Below are positions 1 through 11,560 of a DNA stretch of 64,000 nucleotides, one piece after another. A program made the position numbers and the translations under genes. Location: assembly GCA_011947345.1 (NCBI GenBank), contig JAAVTG010000519.1:903486-967485 (forward strand). Direction: 5' to 3'. Position 1 is the stretch's first letter, and each line of letters starts with the position of its first letter. The stretch comes from Phytophthora quininea. Its lineage: Eukaryota; Oomycota; Peronosporomycetes; Peronosporales; Peronosporaceae. A model generated the notes under the pieces. The model made no database searches and was not told where the DNA came from. It saw only the letters and a program-made list of their open reading frames with translations.

Positions 1-1254
1 GGGAGGGGGGTCATTAGTGACTTCACGGCTAGTTTCTGTTTGCTTGAATGCTGCGGAAAGGAGAATCGACCAGCAATGTGAGAGGTAGTCCTTTGCATAA
101 GCTCTATGAATCCTCAACGAATATTTGGACATGGTGAGATCCACTGGCATGAATCGCGTTGCACGATTATTGGATTTGTTGTCCTAAATATTTTAAGTGC
201 GTTAAAATACTCTTGTCACTGGTAAAATATATCCGCAGATGGAACTGCGTTAGGCAGCTCCGATCCCGTCTTCTCTTGCGCGCAAAGCACAACTTACTTC
301 CGTTTTCTTCATGGTTGACACAATCTTATGGATTACGGGCCCGTCACCGTGGCTTCTCTGAGTACGGGAACGAGGTCTATCTCGATTCATCTCAAATTGG
401 TCGAGTTCGACCAACGTTTCCCGACACAAGTTTTCAATTCTCAACTGCACATTATTCGCGATTAGCGCGCGCTTAATGAAATCATGAAGAAGATCTATAG
501 TATGGCATACGACAACACAAACTACGATTTTTGTTGCTGTAAGTTGTGGTATATTGTGTTACTAGTTGTTGCCGAACTACTAATTTCTCTTCGAGCCTCA
601 GTATTTGAGAATGGGATCGTCATATAATTCCCAGCGGCATTAAGAGCCATTCGATACTCAAGTAACCCATTCGTTGTAGTCGCTCATGAGATGTTAAAGC
701 ACCCGTGGATACCTTGATTTTAGTGAGGCAACACCGTGATGCTTGTCTTGTTTGCTTCTTTGATCATCCATGGCAAGATTGGCCAATCGATCTGTCATTT
801 ATTATGGCAGCGGTAATGGATAAAACTACATGGCCGCGCGCAGCTTGCAAAAACACAGCATTCGGTCCGTGGTCCAAGGAAGGGTATTTTTAATGCGATC
901 GCTCAAATTCTCAACGCAAAGAGCGAGCACTACAAGACGCTGGCTGACCAGTTTTCCTCTTCAAAACCCTGGACTGTAAGTAGGAAAACTTGCACATTAA
1001 GGGTCCGAATATCTTTTGCCTGGTTCTTTCGTGGTTTGAGCTCGCGATTTCTTGGGTAATGCACCACTGCGCAGCCTCAGATAAAAACACGCTTGCTGCT
1101 TATGGCATGATATGTTCATTAATTACCTCCGTATCTGCCCACCCTCGCAGCTCTCAATCATCCCATCCCCGTATACCCTCTCAAATCGTTTTTCTTCGTG
1201 AAAGTGCTACAGCCACCATGAGCTCATTTGCCACCGTCAACTAACAAACAATAT
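1..1254. other. no supported gene (1.25 kb)
   Basis: I see only short ORFs without low-complexity bias, family motifs or splice structure. No repeat shared with the rest of the window was noticed. It may be degraded transposon sequence, but nothing in it proves that. Confidence 0.5.
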
Positions 1255-2400
1255 GCATCCTCGACGTCATCCCCAATCAACTCCGTGTAGCATTGAAGCA
1301 GCGGCAGAATCAACTTCTCCCATGGCCTCTTATAGATCTTGAAAGAGAGAGCTCCAACCGCTCGGCGTCGCGGTCGATGTAGTGGAAAAACGCTCCTTTG
1401 TTGCGAATATCATTAATTTGTCGTCCGAGAGGTAGGTTCCACGCACCCACCGGCCACGGTTCGCAAGACAAGGAAGTTACGTGGGATCCGGCAATGACCC
1501 TTTATTGAGGTGAACCCTTGCAACGCAGGCAGCATTTGCTCGCTCCAAATTTTGCATCGACCAGACGAATAGCCCAGCTCGTCCAGAACTTCACGGTCTT
1601 GAGCAGTCTGCAAAGCAAATGTCCCTTTGGATCGCACATCTCGAACGATTCTTCCAAACGGCATGCCCACGCCTTCTCTGGCCATGGCGGGCAAGATGAA
1701 CTATGAAGTCATTCTCCACGATGCAGTGACGGAACTCACGGCTATAGATTTTCAACGACGTGAGAATCTTGTCTCACCAGCCCCGGGCAGAGATCGATTC
1801 GATGCACAAGCCCATTTCTTCGAGTTCTTGCTGTGCTTGCTCAGCGTAATATCCATTCCAGCGGATGCTACCGGCCAGCCGCCCAAGTTTACCTCCGCTC
1901 GGCACCACAAATTTATATGGGACGTCCAAATGACCACCCAGCTTGAAGAAGTGGCGGAACGCCGACATGATGCGCATCTTACAATGCTAGTCCGAAACAT
2001 TCTCGACAAGGTCCAGCTTCTTTAATTGCTCACGAGACGCCAAGGACATCCAAGTGCCCTTCTTGATTTTAGTGCGCAAATTGTTCCCATTCTTCCCAGT
2101 TTGAAGCCCTGAAGTTCGCGAGGCCAACGGGTGTCAGCCTCGGGGGCGACGAAAGTGTAGGGTACCCAGACGTCCCCATTCAGTTCCTTAGACCTGTAGC
2201 GCCGTCAGCAACTTTTGCTCTTGCGCAGGTGGGTTCGTAATGTGATGGCCAACGCTTCCATCCGTTGATGAGCTGAAGCGTCTCGTAGCCAGCACCGACC
2301 GGGATTTCAATGCATGGCAGCAGTCCGGCTTCAACACCTATCAGCTTAGCTGGCCGATCCGCCACGCATGGCTCGTTCCACGCCGCACAAGTGTCAGCAT
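1255..2400 (-). pseudogene. relic of a helicase-associated (HA) domain repeat protein
   Basis: Translating the minus strand in alternating frames gives at least three HA-domain-like units, each with an aromatic/VP entry, an LGR or LAG core, an 'IR.KG.F' helix and an ELGY/ELGF-like end. Examples are VPYTFVAPEADTRWPRE near 2140, HLDVPYKFVVPSGGKLG near 1930 and HCRIPRNF followed by LGRQINDIRNKGAF near 1480-1400. Oomycetes have many multi-HA proteins of unknown role. Here no single frame covers more than about 90 residues, no ATG start is evident, and at least four frame changes are needed, so this is a decayed copy or a heavily mis-sequenced gene. It lies head-to-head with the ankyrin gene that starts at 2463, leaving about 60 bp between them. 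Confidence 0.6.
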
Positions 2401-2462
2401 TATCTGCCACTAAAACGTTTAATTTTCCGTCCTACTAAATAAAAATACCGAGTCGATGCAAG

Positions 2463-4245
2463 ATGACTCGAGCTAAGCGACTTAAGATTGAGGAGCCGCA
2501 GACGCAGGCCCAAGCCGAAGACGACGGCAAGACGCTGCTGCACGTTCGTGTGGCACTTCGCACTCGCCTGCCAGAGGTGCCGCACGTCCTGCAGCTCGTC
2601 AGTTCGTTCCTGCACAGTCGCTCCGTCCCCCAACTGTGCCGTCTCAATTTATTGCAAATATTGCAGCAAGTCCTGGCCCAACAAGAGCAGGAGCCAAGCG
2701 ACAGCATACAAAAGTTCCCTGGATTCCGTCGCTGGCAGTTCACCGAAGCGATGGAGGCTGCAGTTTCTCATGGGAATCTAGTTGTTGTGCAATTATTGGT
2801 TCACTACTTTTCAGAGTGCAGGGTCCCCATCCAGATTACCAACCACGCTGCTGCCGACAACCAACTGGGATTTTAGAGTGGATTTTTGGCAACTGCAGTC
2901 AGGTCTCTAAGAGCTATCAGTGCGTTGCAAGTGCTCTGAGAAATGGTCATTTGAAGCTGCTAAATTTCTTTATAGTGTGGTGAAGAAGACGAACGTGAAT
3001 TGGCTTTCTGCTGCTGCCGAGTCTGGCGATGTGGAGGCAGTAAAATGGGCGTACACGAAGACTCGGTCGGTTTGTGAGGAAGAAAATCTAGTGAAAGCGA
3101 TTGCGGTGGCGATGGGGAAAGGGCATGTGGAAGTTTTGGAATGGCTACTGACGCGTGTTGATGACAAAGTGCATTTAGGCGATGCGTCCATTCAAGGGCA
3201 TTTCCACGTGGTGGAGTGGATGCTGTCGAACCATCCTGCGAAATGCCGCGGGTCGTCTGCAGCTATGAAGCACGCTGCAGCTCAAGGAAGACTTGATATC
3301 GTCCGGATGATCCACGACTCCGCTGTGCTCAAGGCTGCGAAGGACACCGAACTGTTTACAAACGAGCTGATGGACGGACCTGCAGTTAATGGACACTTAA
3401 ACGTGCTCCAGTGGCTTCATGAGAAGGGCTACAACAAGTGCAGTGTCAAGGCTATGGATGGTGCAGCTGGCAATGGACACTTTAAGGTTGTTAAATGGCT
3501 GCATGAGAATAGAGGCGAGGGCTGTACTACTGCTGCGGTAGACAATGCGGCTAGGAATGGCTTTTTGACACTTGTCAAGTGGCTGCTAGAGAATCGACAT
3601 GACGGGTGTTCAGCCGCAGCGATGGATCTCGCAGCTACTGAAGGTCATCTTGCCGTGGTGCAGTGGCTCGCAGAATACAGCTCTTGCGGTTGCACGACTG
3701 CGGCGATGGATGGTGCTGCCGGGAATGGGCACTTGGACGTTGTGCAGTGGCTGCATGCGAACTGGAACGAGGGCTGCACAGCTCAAGCAATGCATTGTGC
3801 CGCCGAGAACGGGCACCTGGAGACTGTCAAGTGGCTGCACGCTAATCGCGACGAAGGATGCACACTTGACACCATGGATGGAGCTGCTCTGAACGGCCAT
3901 TTGGATGTGGTTCGGTGGCTCCGTCACAACCGAACGGAGGGCTCCAGAAACGCACTTCGGGGTGCCCTCAAAGCCAGACATTTCGCTGTAGCTTTGTTCA
4001 TCTACATGGCGTGTTATAACACAGCTATCATGGAGTTGCTTGTAGATCTCGAGAGCAAAGTGGCATGGCAGTTTTTCGACTGGCTGCTCACTCGCCGCTC
4101 CCGCGCAGTTGCATCCGCGTTGTTGGTCCAGTTCCGAGCCACACCGTCGTGGGAGCGGCTTCGTTCCATAAGTGATTTCCAGGGCACTGCGTTTGAGCGA
4201 TCGATGACTTTGATAATGCTGTTTTATTTTTCCTTCAACAGTTGA
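2463..4245 (+). CDS. ankyrin-repeat protein, frame broken twice
   Basis: The ATG at 2463 opens a Lys/Arg- and Gln-rich N-terminus, a helical Leu-rich segment (residues ~35-80) and then about a dozen ankyrin-type units with the local consensus G-H-L-x-V-V-K-W-L-H-E-N-R-x-E-G-C. This style is common in large oomycete ankyrin families. The protein is probably an intracellular interaction scaffold, with the partner unknown. The frame runs 2463-2870, then a second frame to about 2950, then a third to the stop at 4245. Both shifts are explained by one missing base (GGG near 2868; a G near 2955), and homology continues across both. The C-terminal ~90 residues lack repeats. The paralogue at 7.9-9.8 kb has the same N-terminal layout. 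Either a recently broken gene or an intact one with base-call errors. Confidence 0.8.
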
Positions 4246-4930
4246 AGCCGATGATGATGACGATAAGAAAACATGGTGTGCTTATCATACTGTGGTGTGG
4301 TTAATACACGACCAGATATCGATGGGGAGTGCCGACCATTTCTTATCGTACAGCACTGCCTCGCGATGCTTCAAAGTCAGTCACGATGAGATGTGCACTG
4401 ACAACCGTGTTTGTAGCACAACTCTGGGGTGCCACAATTTCGGCCCAGGGTACTCCTGTGAGTTGTGCGACGCTAAATAAAATTGATATGGCGTTCTGAG
4501 AGGAAAGCAGCCATCCTCGTGGCGTTGGCTGGAAGGCATTGTACTGTACACTTGCACACACTGGTCCAAACGGTGATCACTGATCATCTGCACGGATAGG
4601 TATGATTCATGCATGAATGCTCTCGAGGATGGGGGCGACCAACTTGATCTCGCGTACCTTTAGCTGCATGGAGTGCCGATTTGTGGTGCTTGTACCGCTC
4701 ACCTCAAGACTTCGAGTTCGAGGCGACGGAAGCAGCTTGACAGCTGGCGAGGAGAGCGATGCCGACATGTACTTCGCGTTCAGGAACCCCGGAAAGTATT
4801 GGGTGATAATTGACGCTGTTGTTGCCGTAGTCTGCGTGCAAGAAAGTATGTGAATAAAGCAACACTCGAACACCAACGTTTTGTGTTTGGGTTATCCTTT
4901 CTTGATGATTCTTCGTCAACTACTTGTCCC
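4246..4930. other. intergenic, no supported gene
   Basis: Overlapping ORFs of 60-90 codons exist on both strands (for example 4617-4853 plus) but none has recognisable domains or a convincing start. The stretch separates the ankyrin gene from the 3' end of the minus-strand secreted-protein gene. Confidence 0.4.
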
Positions 4931-5532
4931 CTAGTAGGAAACCCCAATCTCGTACGACACAACGTTCAAAAACTGGTTGCTCAGTATCCACTTGCTTTCG
5001 GTAAACTTGAATTCCTCCAGGAGCAGAAGTCCCAAAGTCTCCTTAACTCCAGAAGCGACAGCTAGGCCAGTTCCAACCCCCAGGGAAGCAACGTCCTCCC
5101 CTCCAAAGCGGCAACTCGGCCAGCCCCAAGAGCCCGGGAAGCATCCACCAACACGGCACTGCGGCCAGTTCCAAGACCCCGGAAAGCATCGCACACCACC
5201 ACCGGGGAATAGGATTTCTTGGTTGCCCGTGTTTCCGCCGGTGTTAGCAGTGTTAGAGTACGGGTATCCGCTAGGCTGCTGGTTGTACGGGTAGCTCGGC
5301 TGTTGCGGCTGGTAAGGTTGCTGTGGTTGATACGGTTGATCGGGCTGCTGGGGTTGGTATGGCTGGTCCTGCAGGCGGCGAAGGTGAACTTCTACAGCAA
5401 CAACACTTGTCAATTCTTCGGAACGAGGCCGCCACTAATCAGCAAGTCTTGCGTACCTTCATCGGCGGACACCGAGGCTGCAGCGGCGACCAGTGCCAGC
5501 ACCAATAGCATCAACACAGCGGTAGGCTTCAT
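4931..5532 (-). CDS. small secreted protein with QPxQP and CFPG repeats, spliced
   Basis: The ATG at 5532 starts a classic signal peptide (MKPTAV followed by LMLLVLALVAAAA, cleavage expected near SVSA). Exon 1 ends at 5457; a 65-bp GT-AG intron (5456-5392, gtacgc...ctgtag) joins it in frame to exon 2 (5391-4931), giving 178 codons as read. After the signal come HLRRLQDQ, a Gln/Pro/Tyr-rich tract (repeated PYQPQQP), and two copies of a Cys/Trp motif, CFPGSWNWPQC and CFPGSWGWPSC. A third copy is present in the DNA at about 5046-5100 but out of frame by one base (GGGG run near 5103); reading it would end the protein at 5043-5045. Role unknown; extracellular or apoplastic by inference. Not a recognised effector class. 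Confidence 0.7.
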
Positions 5533-6760
5533 CGTCAAAACTTCACGTGAACTTCACTTCTTGGCGACTACACAAGCTCCGGGCAAGTTGACAACTGAGA
5601 ATCAAACGGAGAGAAATCTGGATGGTGCCGTTGGAACTGGAGCCGCACGCACGTTCGACAACGCATAACTCAAGGAAAACACACTTGCGCGATATCTGCG
5701 ACCAGGCCGCTCCAACGCACGTCTACTATTATCCGCCACACTACCGCAATAAAAGCAAATGAAGTCGATAGTGCTAACCGGCATCTCAACTTTCCTAGAG
5801 TCCCGTCTCAACCATTTCCACCCAAACAGTGTGGCGCCCTTCAGTGCAGACATGACAGGAATTGACTTCGAAGTATTAGTTGATTTCACACATTTCTGAA
5901 CTCGCCACCAGAAGTTATCCAGGATACAACATGGGCAATGATCGGAAGACAGTTGAAATAAAACTAGAAGCGATGACTATTGTCGACGTGAAGGAGGAAG
6001 ACGCTGAGCACCTGATCCAGGCCGGGTTGCGAGCGGTTCTGTGCTAAGCCGGTTCGGTAACAAGATAAGATCGAGAGAGGCTCCGTCGGCGATCCTTGCC
6101 ACGACTCCCCAGTTTGGTGGTTTTGCGGATCTGGCTGCCTAGATCGCACGTTTAAATGCTGTACGGGGTCCTGTGCTTGTCAACAACACACCAAAAGACA
6201 CGCGAAAGAAGCTGCCGTGGCTGTCCTCCGGAGCGTCTCGTGGATGCTTCATCTTACCATGACTTATCGTGACGAACTCCGTGATGCTATGCGCCTCGCG
6301 ACCGTGGGGGCTGCCGGTTCACCAAACTTCATCATCAGACGCGGGCCACGCATCGCTGCCGTTGTAGTTCTTCAAAAGAAAACGATCAGGATCCAACATG
6401 CGAAGGTCGGTGTGCTGATGGATATTGCAATGGCCAAAACCAAGAACTTGGGCTTCCAAGCAAGCACATGCATGCAATTGTGACGAATTACCAAAGTTGG
6501 AAGCTGTACAGGCGCAACTTCGACACGATCGAATGGTCCTTGCATCATGTAGCATCGGATGCTCAGAATTCGGGAGTAGAGGAAGTGGCTCGGCACTTAC
6601 ATTCGATGCTGAGTGAATGAGAGGTGGCTGAGGCAATTTAGGACACGATTCAGTAAGCATATCGTCTGGTAGATCCACACAACCATAAGAAAAACAAATA
6701 AATTCGATTTGCATCGATAGCTACCGGGTTGACCAACTCGTCTTCGTCGTCATCTCGATT
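5533..6760. other. unassigned, possibly old transposon remains
   Basis: Several ORFs of 60-130 codons overlap on both strands (such as 6319-6714 minus) with stops every 200-300 bp. No domain, tandem repeat or splice pattern was recognised. Confidence 0.35.
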
Positions 6761-7020
6761 CACGGTCATCGTCTTTGTCCTCTAGAGTGGTTTCATCATC
6801 CAGCATCGTGAATAATCGGGATACCGCTTATGTCTTCATGCTGGGCCGCTCGACACTCAAATCGCTGAAATCACACTGCGGATTGTCAGTTTTCAGACGA
6901 TCGTGTACAGACGTATACGCAGATTTCAATGAGTCAACACCGAGAATCGTACGCAGCAATGAATCAGGCCGACATTTTTTCTTCTTCTCGAAGGAAAGCA
7001 ACACAACTCTCACGAAGCTT
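6740..7020 (-). pseudogene. possible C-terminal relic of the P-loop GTPase-like family
   Basis: The minus-strand reading at 7013-6828 ends with a motif NPQCDFSDL that resembles the C-terminal tail of the P-loop protein at 28.2-30.5 kb (FPQCDFNDL) and of the chimeric gene at 39.2-40.5 kb (FPFCEF). A stop interrupts it, and an acidic tail (DDETTLEDKDDD) follows in frame after the stop. Only this short tail is recognisable, so the assignment rests on one motif. Confidence 0.35.
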
Positions 7021-7189
7021 AGCGTAAAGCAGCATCCGGTCGCGCCCCATCAACGCTCACCACATGCGAATTCATATTCCCCGCACTTCAAGAAGCTGTT
7101 CTTTCACGACTCCGTATTGTAAAGAATAATTGTGGCCTTCAATATCGGCTCGGACAATGATAGTGAATCCGCAGAGTCGACTCAACCCG

Positions 7190-7848
7190 GATGAATTCTG
7201 GACGTGGCCGGCGTATCGTCGTCGATGGGGATACCGCTACCTACTGCCGAAGCCATAGAATAGCGAGAGTCTGGTGGCCAATTGTCTCGCCGCCTTTGCC
7301 TCCATCTTTCCGCACAATCGGTCGTGGGATGTGGCGAGGGAGATCAAGGGGCCATTCGCCACCAACAACCGCGCAGTCTACTTGGCTGCTCTGGATGCGA
7401 TGAAGAGAGCCAACTTAGAGGACCCGTCGCAACAAAAGCTGCTGCATATCATCACCGACAGTGAACTGTTGGTGAACTCCGTGACCAAGTGGGTCATCGA
7501 CTGGATGTACGACGGGTGGTCACTTCCAACGGCACTCCAGCGAAGAACCGCGACCTATTGCAATTGCTGCTGGAGGCGAGAGGCAACGACCGCGGATGAC
7601 TCACACTGGAGCGAATGACTTCAAGCCGATCTGGACTGACGCTGCTAACGAGAAGGCGAGAGAGACGGCTCAAGCAGCAGCGGATAACGCCCCGTCGCAA
7701 GTGCCTCGACCTCGCATCTGTATGATGCCTGGCGTGTCCGCACTTACCGGAGGCGACCCCAACATCCGCCAGTTCCAAGACTTTGACGACGCTTGGAGAG
7801 GAAGAAGCCTCGGTCAAAAGTACGGAACACTATGGCTACGTTTATAAT
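7190..7848 (+). pseudogene. degenerate RNase H1-type domain
   Basis: The plus-strand translation aligns by eye with the RNase H1 domain at 23.9-24.5 kb: IFPHN, then TNNRAVYLAALDAMKRAN, then ITDSELLV, then a THTG...W.D end. The frame breaks near 7290 and again near 7540-7600. The catalytic Glu of the NNRAEYLA motif is Val here, and the first Asp lies in a degraded context (VVDGDTA). It is a dead copy. No viroplasmin-type N-terminal domain is visible upstream. Confidence 0.65.
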
Positions 7849-7899
7849 AAATGGCTGCGTTCTCTAATTTTTAGCAGATAAGAATTGGTGCTGTGGACC

Positions 7900-9791
7900 A
7901 TGACCAAGCGTCGTTGCCTCCGCGCATCGCCATTGCCGTCTCTGGACAGTAACTCTCCCCCCACCAAGCCTTGACGTGTGTGCGTGTGGTGTGTCAAAGC
8001 GGCCCGGAGGTGCTGCGTCTGCCGCATGTGGTCAAGTCCCTGCACCAACTCCTTGACTGGTCGCCTGAAGTTTCATTGGGGGAGCTTGCAGAGGCAATTT
8101 CGTGTATCTAGTTCGCCGAAAACTGACGAAGCTTTCATTGGAGCCTGCAGATAGTAAAACGAGAGACCGAAGCTTCCGCAAATGGCAATTTGAAGAGTCG
8201 GTGGCCAACGCTGTAGCTCATGGGAACTTGGAGATGGTCCAGATGCTGCACAACTACTTCACAGAGTGCGAAATCCCTCGACCAGCACTTGTCCAAGCGG
8301 CGAAAACTAACCGGGTGGATATTTTCCGGTGGTTCGTCGCCAACTTTGACGAATTGAGGTGGGACGTTGGAATTGTCGGCTATGCGGTCTCGGGAGAGCA
8401 CTTGGGGCTCGCCAAGTGGCTCTATGAGCGCAGTAACGCGGCGACCGCGCGCGAGCGGAGGCTTTGGGCTGATCTTGCTGCGAGAAGAGGAAATCTGGAC
8501 ATTCTGAAATGGGTGTGTGGTCCGTCAGAAGATATCGACCTCAAATGGACGCTGAGTTGTGCAGTGGAGGCGGGAAAGACCGAAGTGGTTAAGTGGGTGA
8601 TCGACAGACTGGGTCCGGACACAATTGGGACTGCGGACTTTTCAATTAATATCAGTAGTGCTGTATCTATTGGTCATATAGACTTGTTGGAGTGGCTAGT
8701 AAGCAACTACCCTAGGAAATGCCGCATTGAGTTTGGGGAACGAGAGGCCGCTCGGAATGGACGGTTTGATATCATCCGCTTGCTCCACGATAATAATATT
8801 GAAGGGTGTTCTGGAAGGGTAATCGAGAGCGCGGCAGCACGAGGCCATTTCGAGATCGTGAAATGGTTGCAAAATTGTCGACACCGGGCGGAGTTCGAGG
8901 ATGGCCAAAGCCGCGCTATCGAGCGCAGCTATCGGTGGGCACCTGGAGATCGTGAAATGGCTGCATGAGAATATGTCGGAAGAGTGTACAGTATCTGCGA
9001 TGGATTACGCCGCCTACAACGATCATGCCGACGTTGTCAAGTGGTTGCATGAGAATCGCTCCGAGGGCTGCACGGCGTTTGCAATGGATATAGCTGCAAC
9101 CAAAGGCAATCTTAACCTAGTAAAGTGGCTAAGCGCTAACAGATCGGAAGGATGTACAGTGGCCGCGATGAATTCTTCAGCTGCGTGCGGCCGTCTTGAT
9201 ATTGTTGAGTGGCTCCACGAGAATCGAACCGAAGGGTGTACAACCGACGCAATGGACAATGCGGCTACGTATGGACATTTGAACGTACTAAAGTGGCTGC
9301 ACACCAATCGATCTGAAGGCTGCACAACAAAAGCAATGGACGGTGCCGCAGGAAACGGGTACCTGAATGTCGTGCAGTGGTTGCACGCGAACCGCTCGGA
9401 AGGCTGCACGACGAAAGCAATTGATGACGCTGTGAAGAATAATTACTTTGATGTGGTGGACTGGCTGGATAGGAATCGGAGTGAGGGCGGTACAGCGGCA
9501 GCAGTGGATTTCGCGGCAAAGTACTATAGTGTTGACGACTTTTGCTGGTGGTACTTTGTTGGCCCTGCCCCGTGCGAACGCTCTGCTCTCGAAGCTGCTG
9601 TTCTAAACGGGAATTTTGGTGTGGCGCTTTTTCTTCATCAGCGATGTGCTGTGTTCGACGACGAGTTTAATGTTGTGGGCGCACTGAAAGACTGTTCCGA
9701 TGACAGTAAGCGTTGGGAGTTTGCGGAGTGGCTGTATGAGTATCAACCCGAAGAATTTAATGCCATCGCGGCCGATCTCTTTGCCGATTAA
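7900..9791 (+). CDS. ankyrin-repeat protein, paralogue of the 2.4-kb gene, frame broken
   Basis: An ATG at 7900 (MTKRRCLR) matches the MTRAKRLK start of the first ankyrin gene. The conserved Leu-rich N-terminal segment (LRLPHVVKSLHQLL) follows in another frame, then 8102-8900, then 8901-9791. At least nine ankyrin-like units with the WLHENRSEGC consensus end in a non-repeat tail (YEYQPEEF). Four pieces and three frame changes are needed; two are explained by one missing base, and the one near 8897 by one extra G. Probably an intracellular protein-binding scaffold. It converges on the ammonium transporter gene, with a perfect 12-bp hairpin between them. Confidence 0.75.
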
Positions 9792-9876
9792 TCTAACAGA
9801 CAGCGTGTCTGCACAGAAACTACGACAACATAAATCCGCTTGCGGACTAGTCCAATACGGACACATGTTCTTGGAA

Positions 9877-9912
9877 ACTTTTTATCGGATCTCGGATGAC
9901 CCGATAAAAAGT
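9877..9912. repeat. perfect 12-bp inverted repeat between convergent genes
   Basis: The arms actttttatcgg (9877-9888) and ccgataaaaagt (9901-9912) are exact reverse complements around a 12-nt loop. The hairpin lies in the 215-bp gap between the ends of the ankyrin gene (9791) and the ammonium transporter (10007). It could affect 3'-end formation on either strand or be a remnant of a small inverted-repeat element. Confidence 0.7.
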
Positions 9913-10006
9913 CTACCATATTTTACGATTAGTTTTCAAGTGACACGAATTGAAGTCATGCAAAATCGATTATCAATTGGTCCGACGCGGCGAATAAGGC
10001 AAAAAT

Positions 10007-11560
10007 TTATCTGATGGTCTGGATCGCTTCCATGACCGGTACATTGATGCCGTCTACAGGAGTGTTGAGTCCCCCAACGTAGCCGCCGGCCGGCGTGTTC
10101 TCTGTGGTGTCACCATAGCTGTAGTTGCTGCGCTCGTACGCCGTGCCGCCGTGGCATGTCTTGTCGATTCCAGTCACCTCCTTCTCCTCCGAGACTCGAA
10201 GCCCGATCGTGTACTTGAGAACGAACAAGATGATCATCGTCGCTACGAACGAGTAGCCCGCCGCCACACACTGCGACACAAACTGGTGCCACAACTGGGA
10301 GGCATTGCCGTAGAAAGCGCCGCCGTCGATCGCAGGATTCACGTCGGAAGTCGCGAACAGGCCCGTCAACAGGCCGCCCATGAAACCTGCGCAGCCGTGG
10401 ATGCCGAACGAGTCGAGAGTGTCGTCGTAGCGCAGGCGGTTCTTCATGTGAACAGCGCCAAAGCCAGTGGCAGCACCGACGACGCCAAAGATGATGGCTG
10501 CCCAGGGGTAGACGAAGGCACAGCCTGGTGTGATCGACACCAACCCAGCGATAGCTCCACTAGCGGCTCCGCACGGGTCGAACGTCCCGTAGAACGTGTA
10601 CTCCATGATCGACCAGGTCAGGAACCCAGCCGACGGAGCGAGGTGGGTGTTGATCGCTGCAGTCGCTGCGAGGCCGTCAGCAGCACCTGCTGAACCGGCA
10701 TTGAAGCCGAACCAACCGAACCAAAGCAGCGTGGCGCCGATCATCACCAACGGAACGTTGTGAGGCTTCACTGGTTCGCCGTGGTTGTAGCGCTTGCCGA
10801 CCAGAAGAGCAGCAGCCAAAGCACCGAAGCCACTGGACACGTGGATAACGGTTCCGCCAGCAAAGTCGAGGGCGCCCATCTTGCCCTCCCAGCCGAGCGC
10901 CGTGATCTCCCAGTTTTCGTCGAGCTTCTGCGACCACATCCAGCGAGCGAGTGGGTCGTACACGATCGATGTCCACAGCAAGATGAAGAGTATGTAGGTG
11001 CCGAACTTCATTCGTCCGACGATGCCTCCACTGAGAAGTGCAGGGGTGATACCAGCGAATTGGGTCTGGAAGAAAGCAAACAGAATGTGCGGGATACTGC
11101 TGCCGTAGGTGCCGCTGGCAACCGCACCGACATCATTGTAGCCAGCCCATTGGAAAAGTCCGTCGGAGCTGAAGCAGACTGAGTACCCGAAGGCCCAGAA
11201 CTGGATCGACACGAGCGCCAAGCTCACGAACGACATCATCATAGTGTTGGACGCGATTTCCTCGCCCGCCAGACCGGCGTAGAAGAAACCCACACCCGGG
11301 GTCATGAGCATCACCAAAGCGCTGGACATGAGCATCCACGCCGTGTTGCCGGAGTCGAGGGTGGTGTCGAAGGCGTTGCCGGCCTTCTCGCCACGGGATC
11401 GGTAGTTGACGCACTCGTTGGTGGTGGTGTCGAGATACTGCGAGACATCGCACGTGACGGTGGAGCTGGAAGAGTCTTGAGCTGTGGCGGTGATGGCCCC
11501 AAGGGCGAGCAATGCAGTGGCTGCAATCGCCAACCGCGTTACTGCTGAAAGTCGTGCCAT
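10007..11560 (-). CDS. ammonium transporter (AMT/MEP/Rh family), intact
   Basis: A single uninterrupted 517-residue ORF begins at the ATG at 11560. It has an N-terminal signal-like hydrophobic stretch (residues ~8-28), a short Cys-containing extracellular segment and about eleven membrane segments. Family landmarks are visible: SNTMMMSFV, FFQTQFAGITPALLSGG, the first pore histidine in GGTVIHVSSG, WFGWFGFNAGSAG, and the second pore histidine in DSFGIHGCAGFMGG. It should move ammonium/ammonia across the plasma membrane for nitrogen uptake. The hydrophilic C-terminus (after ~450) is Gly/Thr-rich and ends PVMEAIQTIR. No intron is needed, and it is one of few frame-intact host genes here. Confidence 0.95.
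   Translation of the reverse strand: MARLSAVTRLAIAATALLALGAITATAQDSSSSTVTCDVSQYLDTTTNECVNYRSRGEKAGNAFDTTLDSGNTAWMLMSSALVMLMTPGVGFFYAGLAGEEIASNTMMMSFVSLALVSIQFWAFGYSVCFSSDGLFQWAGYNDVGAVASGTYGSSIPHILFAFFQTQFAGITPALLSGGIVGRMKFGTYILFILLWTSIVYDPLARWMWSQKLDENWEITALGWEGKMGALDFAGGTVIHVSSGFGALAAALLVGKRYNHGEPVKPHNVPLVMIGATLLWFGWFGFNAGSAGAADGLAATAAINTHLAPSAGFLTWSIMEYTFYGTFDPCGAASGAIAGLVSITPGCAFVYPWAAIIFGVVGAATGFGAVHMKNRLRYDDTLDSFGIHGCAGFMGGLLTGLFATSDVNPAIDGGAFYGNASQLWHQFVSQCVAAGYSFVATMIILFVLKYTIGLRVSEEKEVTGIDKTCHGGTAYERSNYSYGDTTENTPAGGYVGGLNTPVDGINVPVMEAIQTIR

Noticed and set aside
3610..3981. Long minus-strand ORF antisense to the ankyrin gene
   Set aside because: It mirrors repeat-biased codon use of the ankyrin repeats and has no motif of its own.
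5533..6760. Gag-like or kinase-like gene in the unassigned stretch
   Set aside because: Short pieces looked suggestive, but no ordered motif set could be found on either strand.
10151..11182. Plus-strand ORFs inside the ammonium transporter
   Set aside because: Shadow frames of a conserved membrane protein; low-quality composition and no motif.
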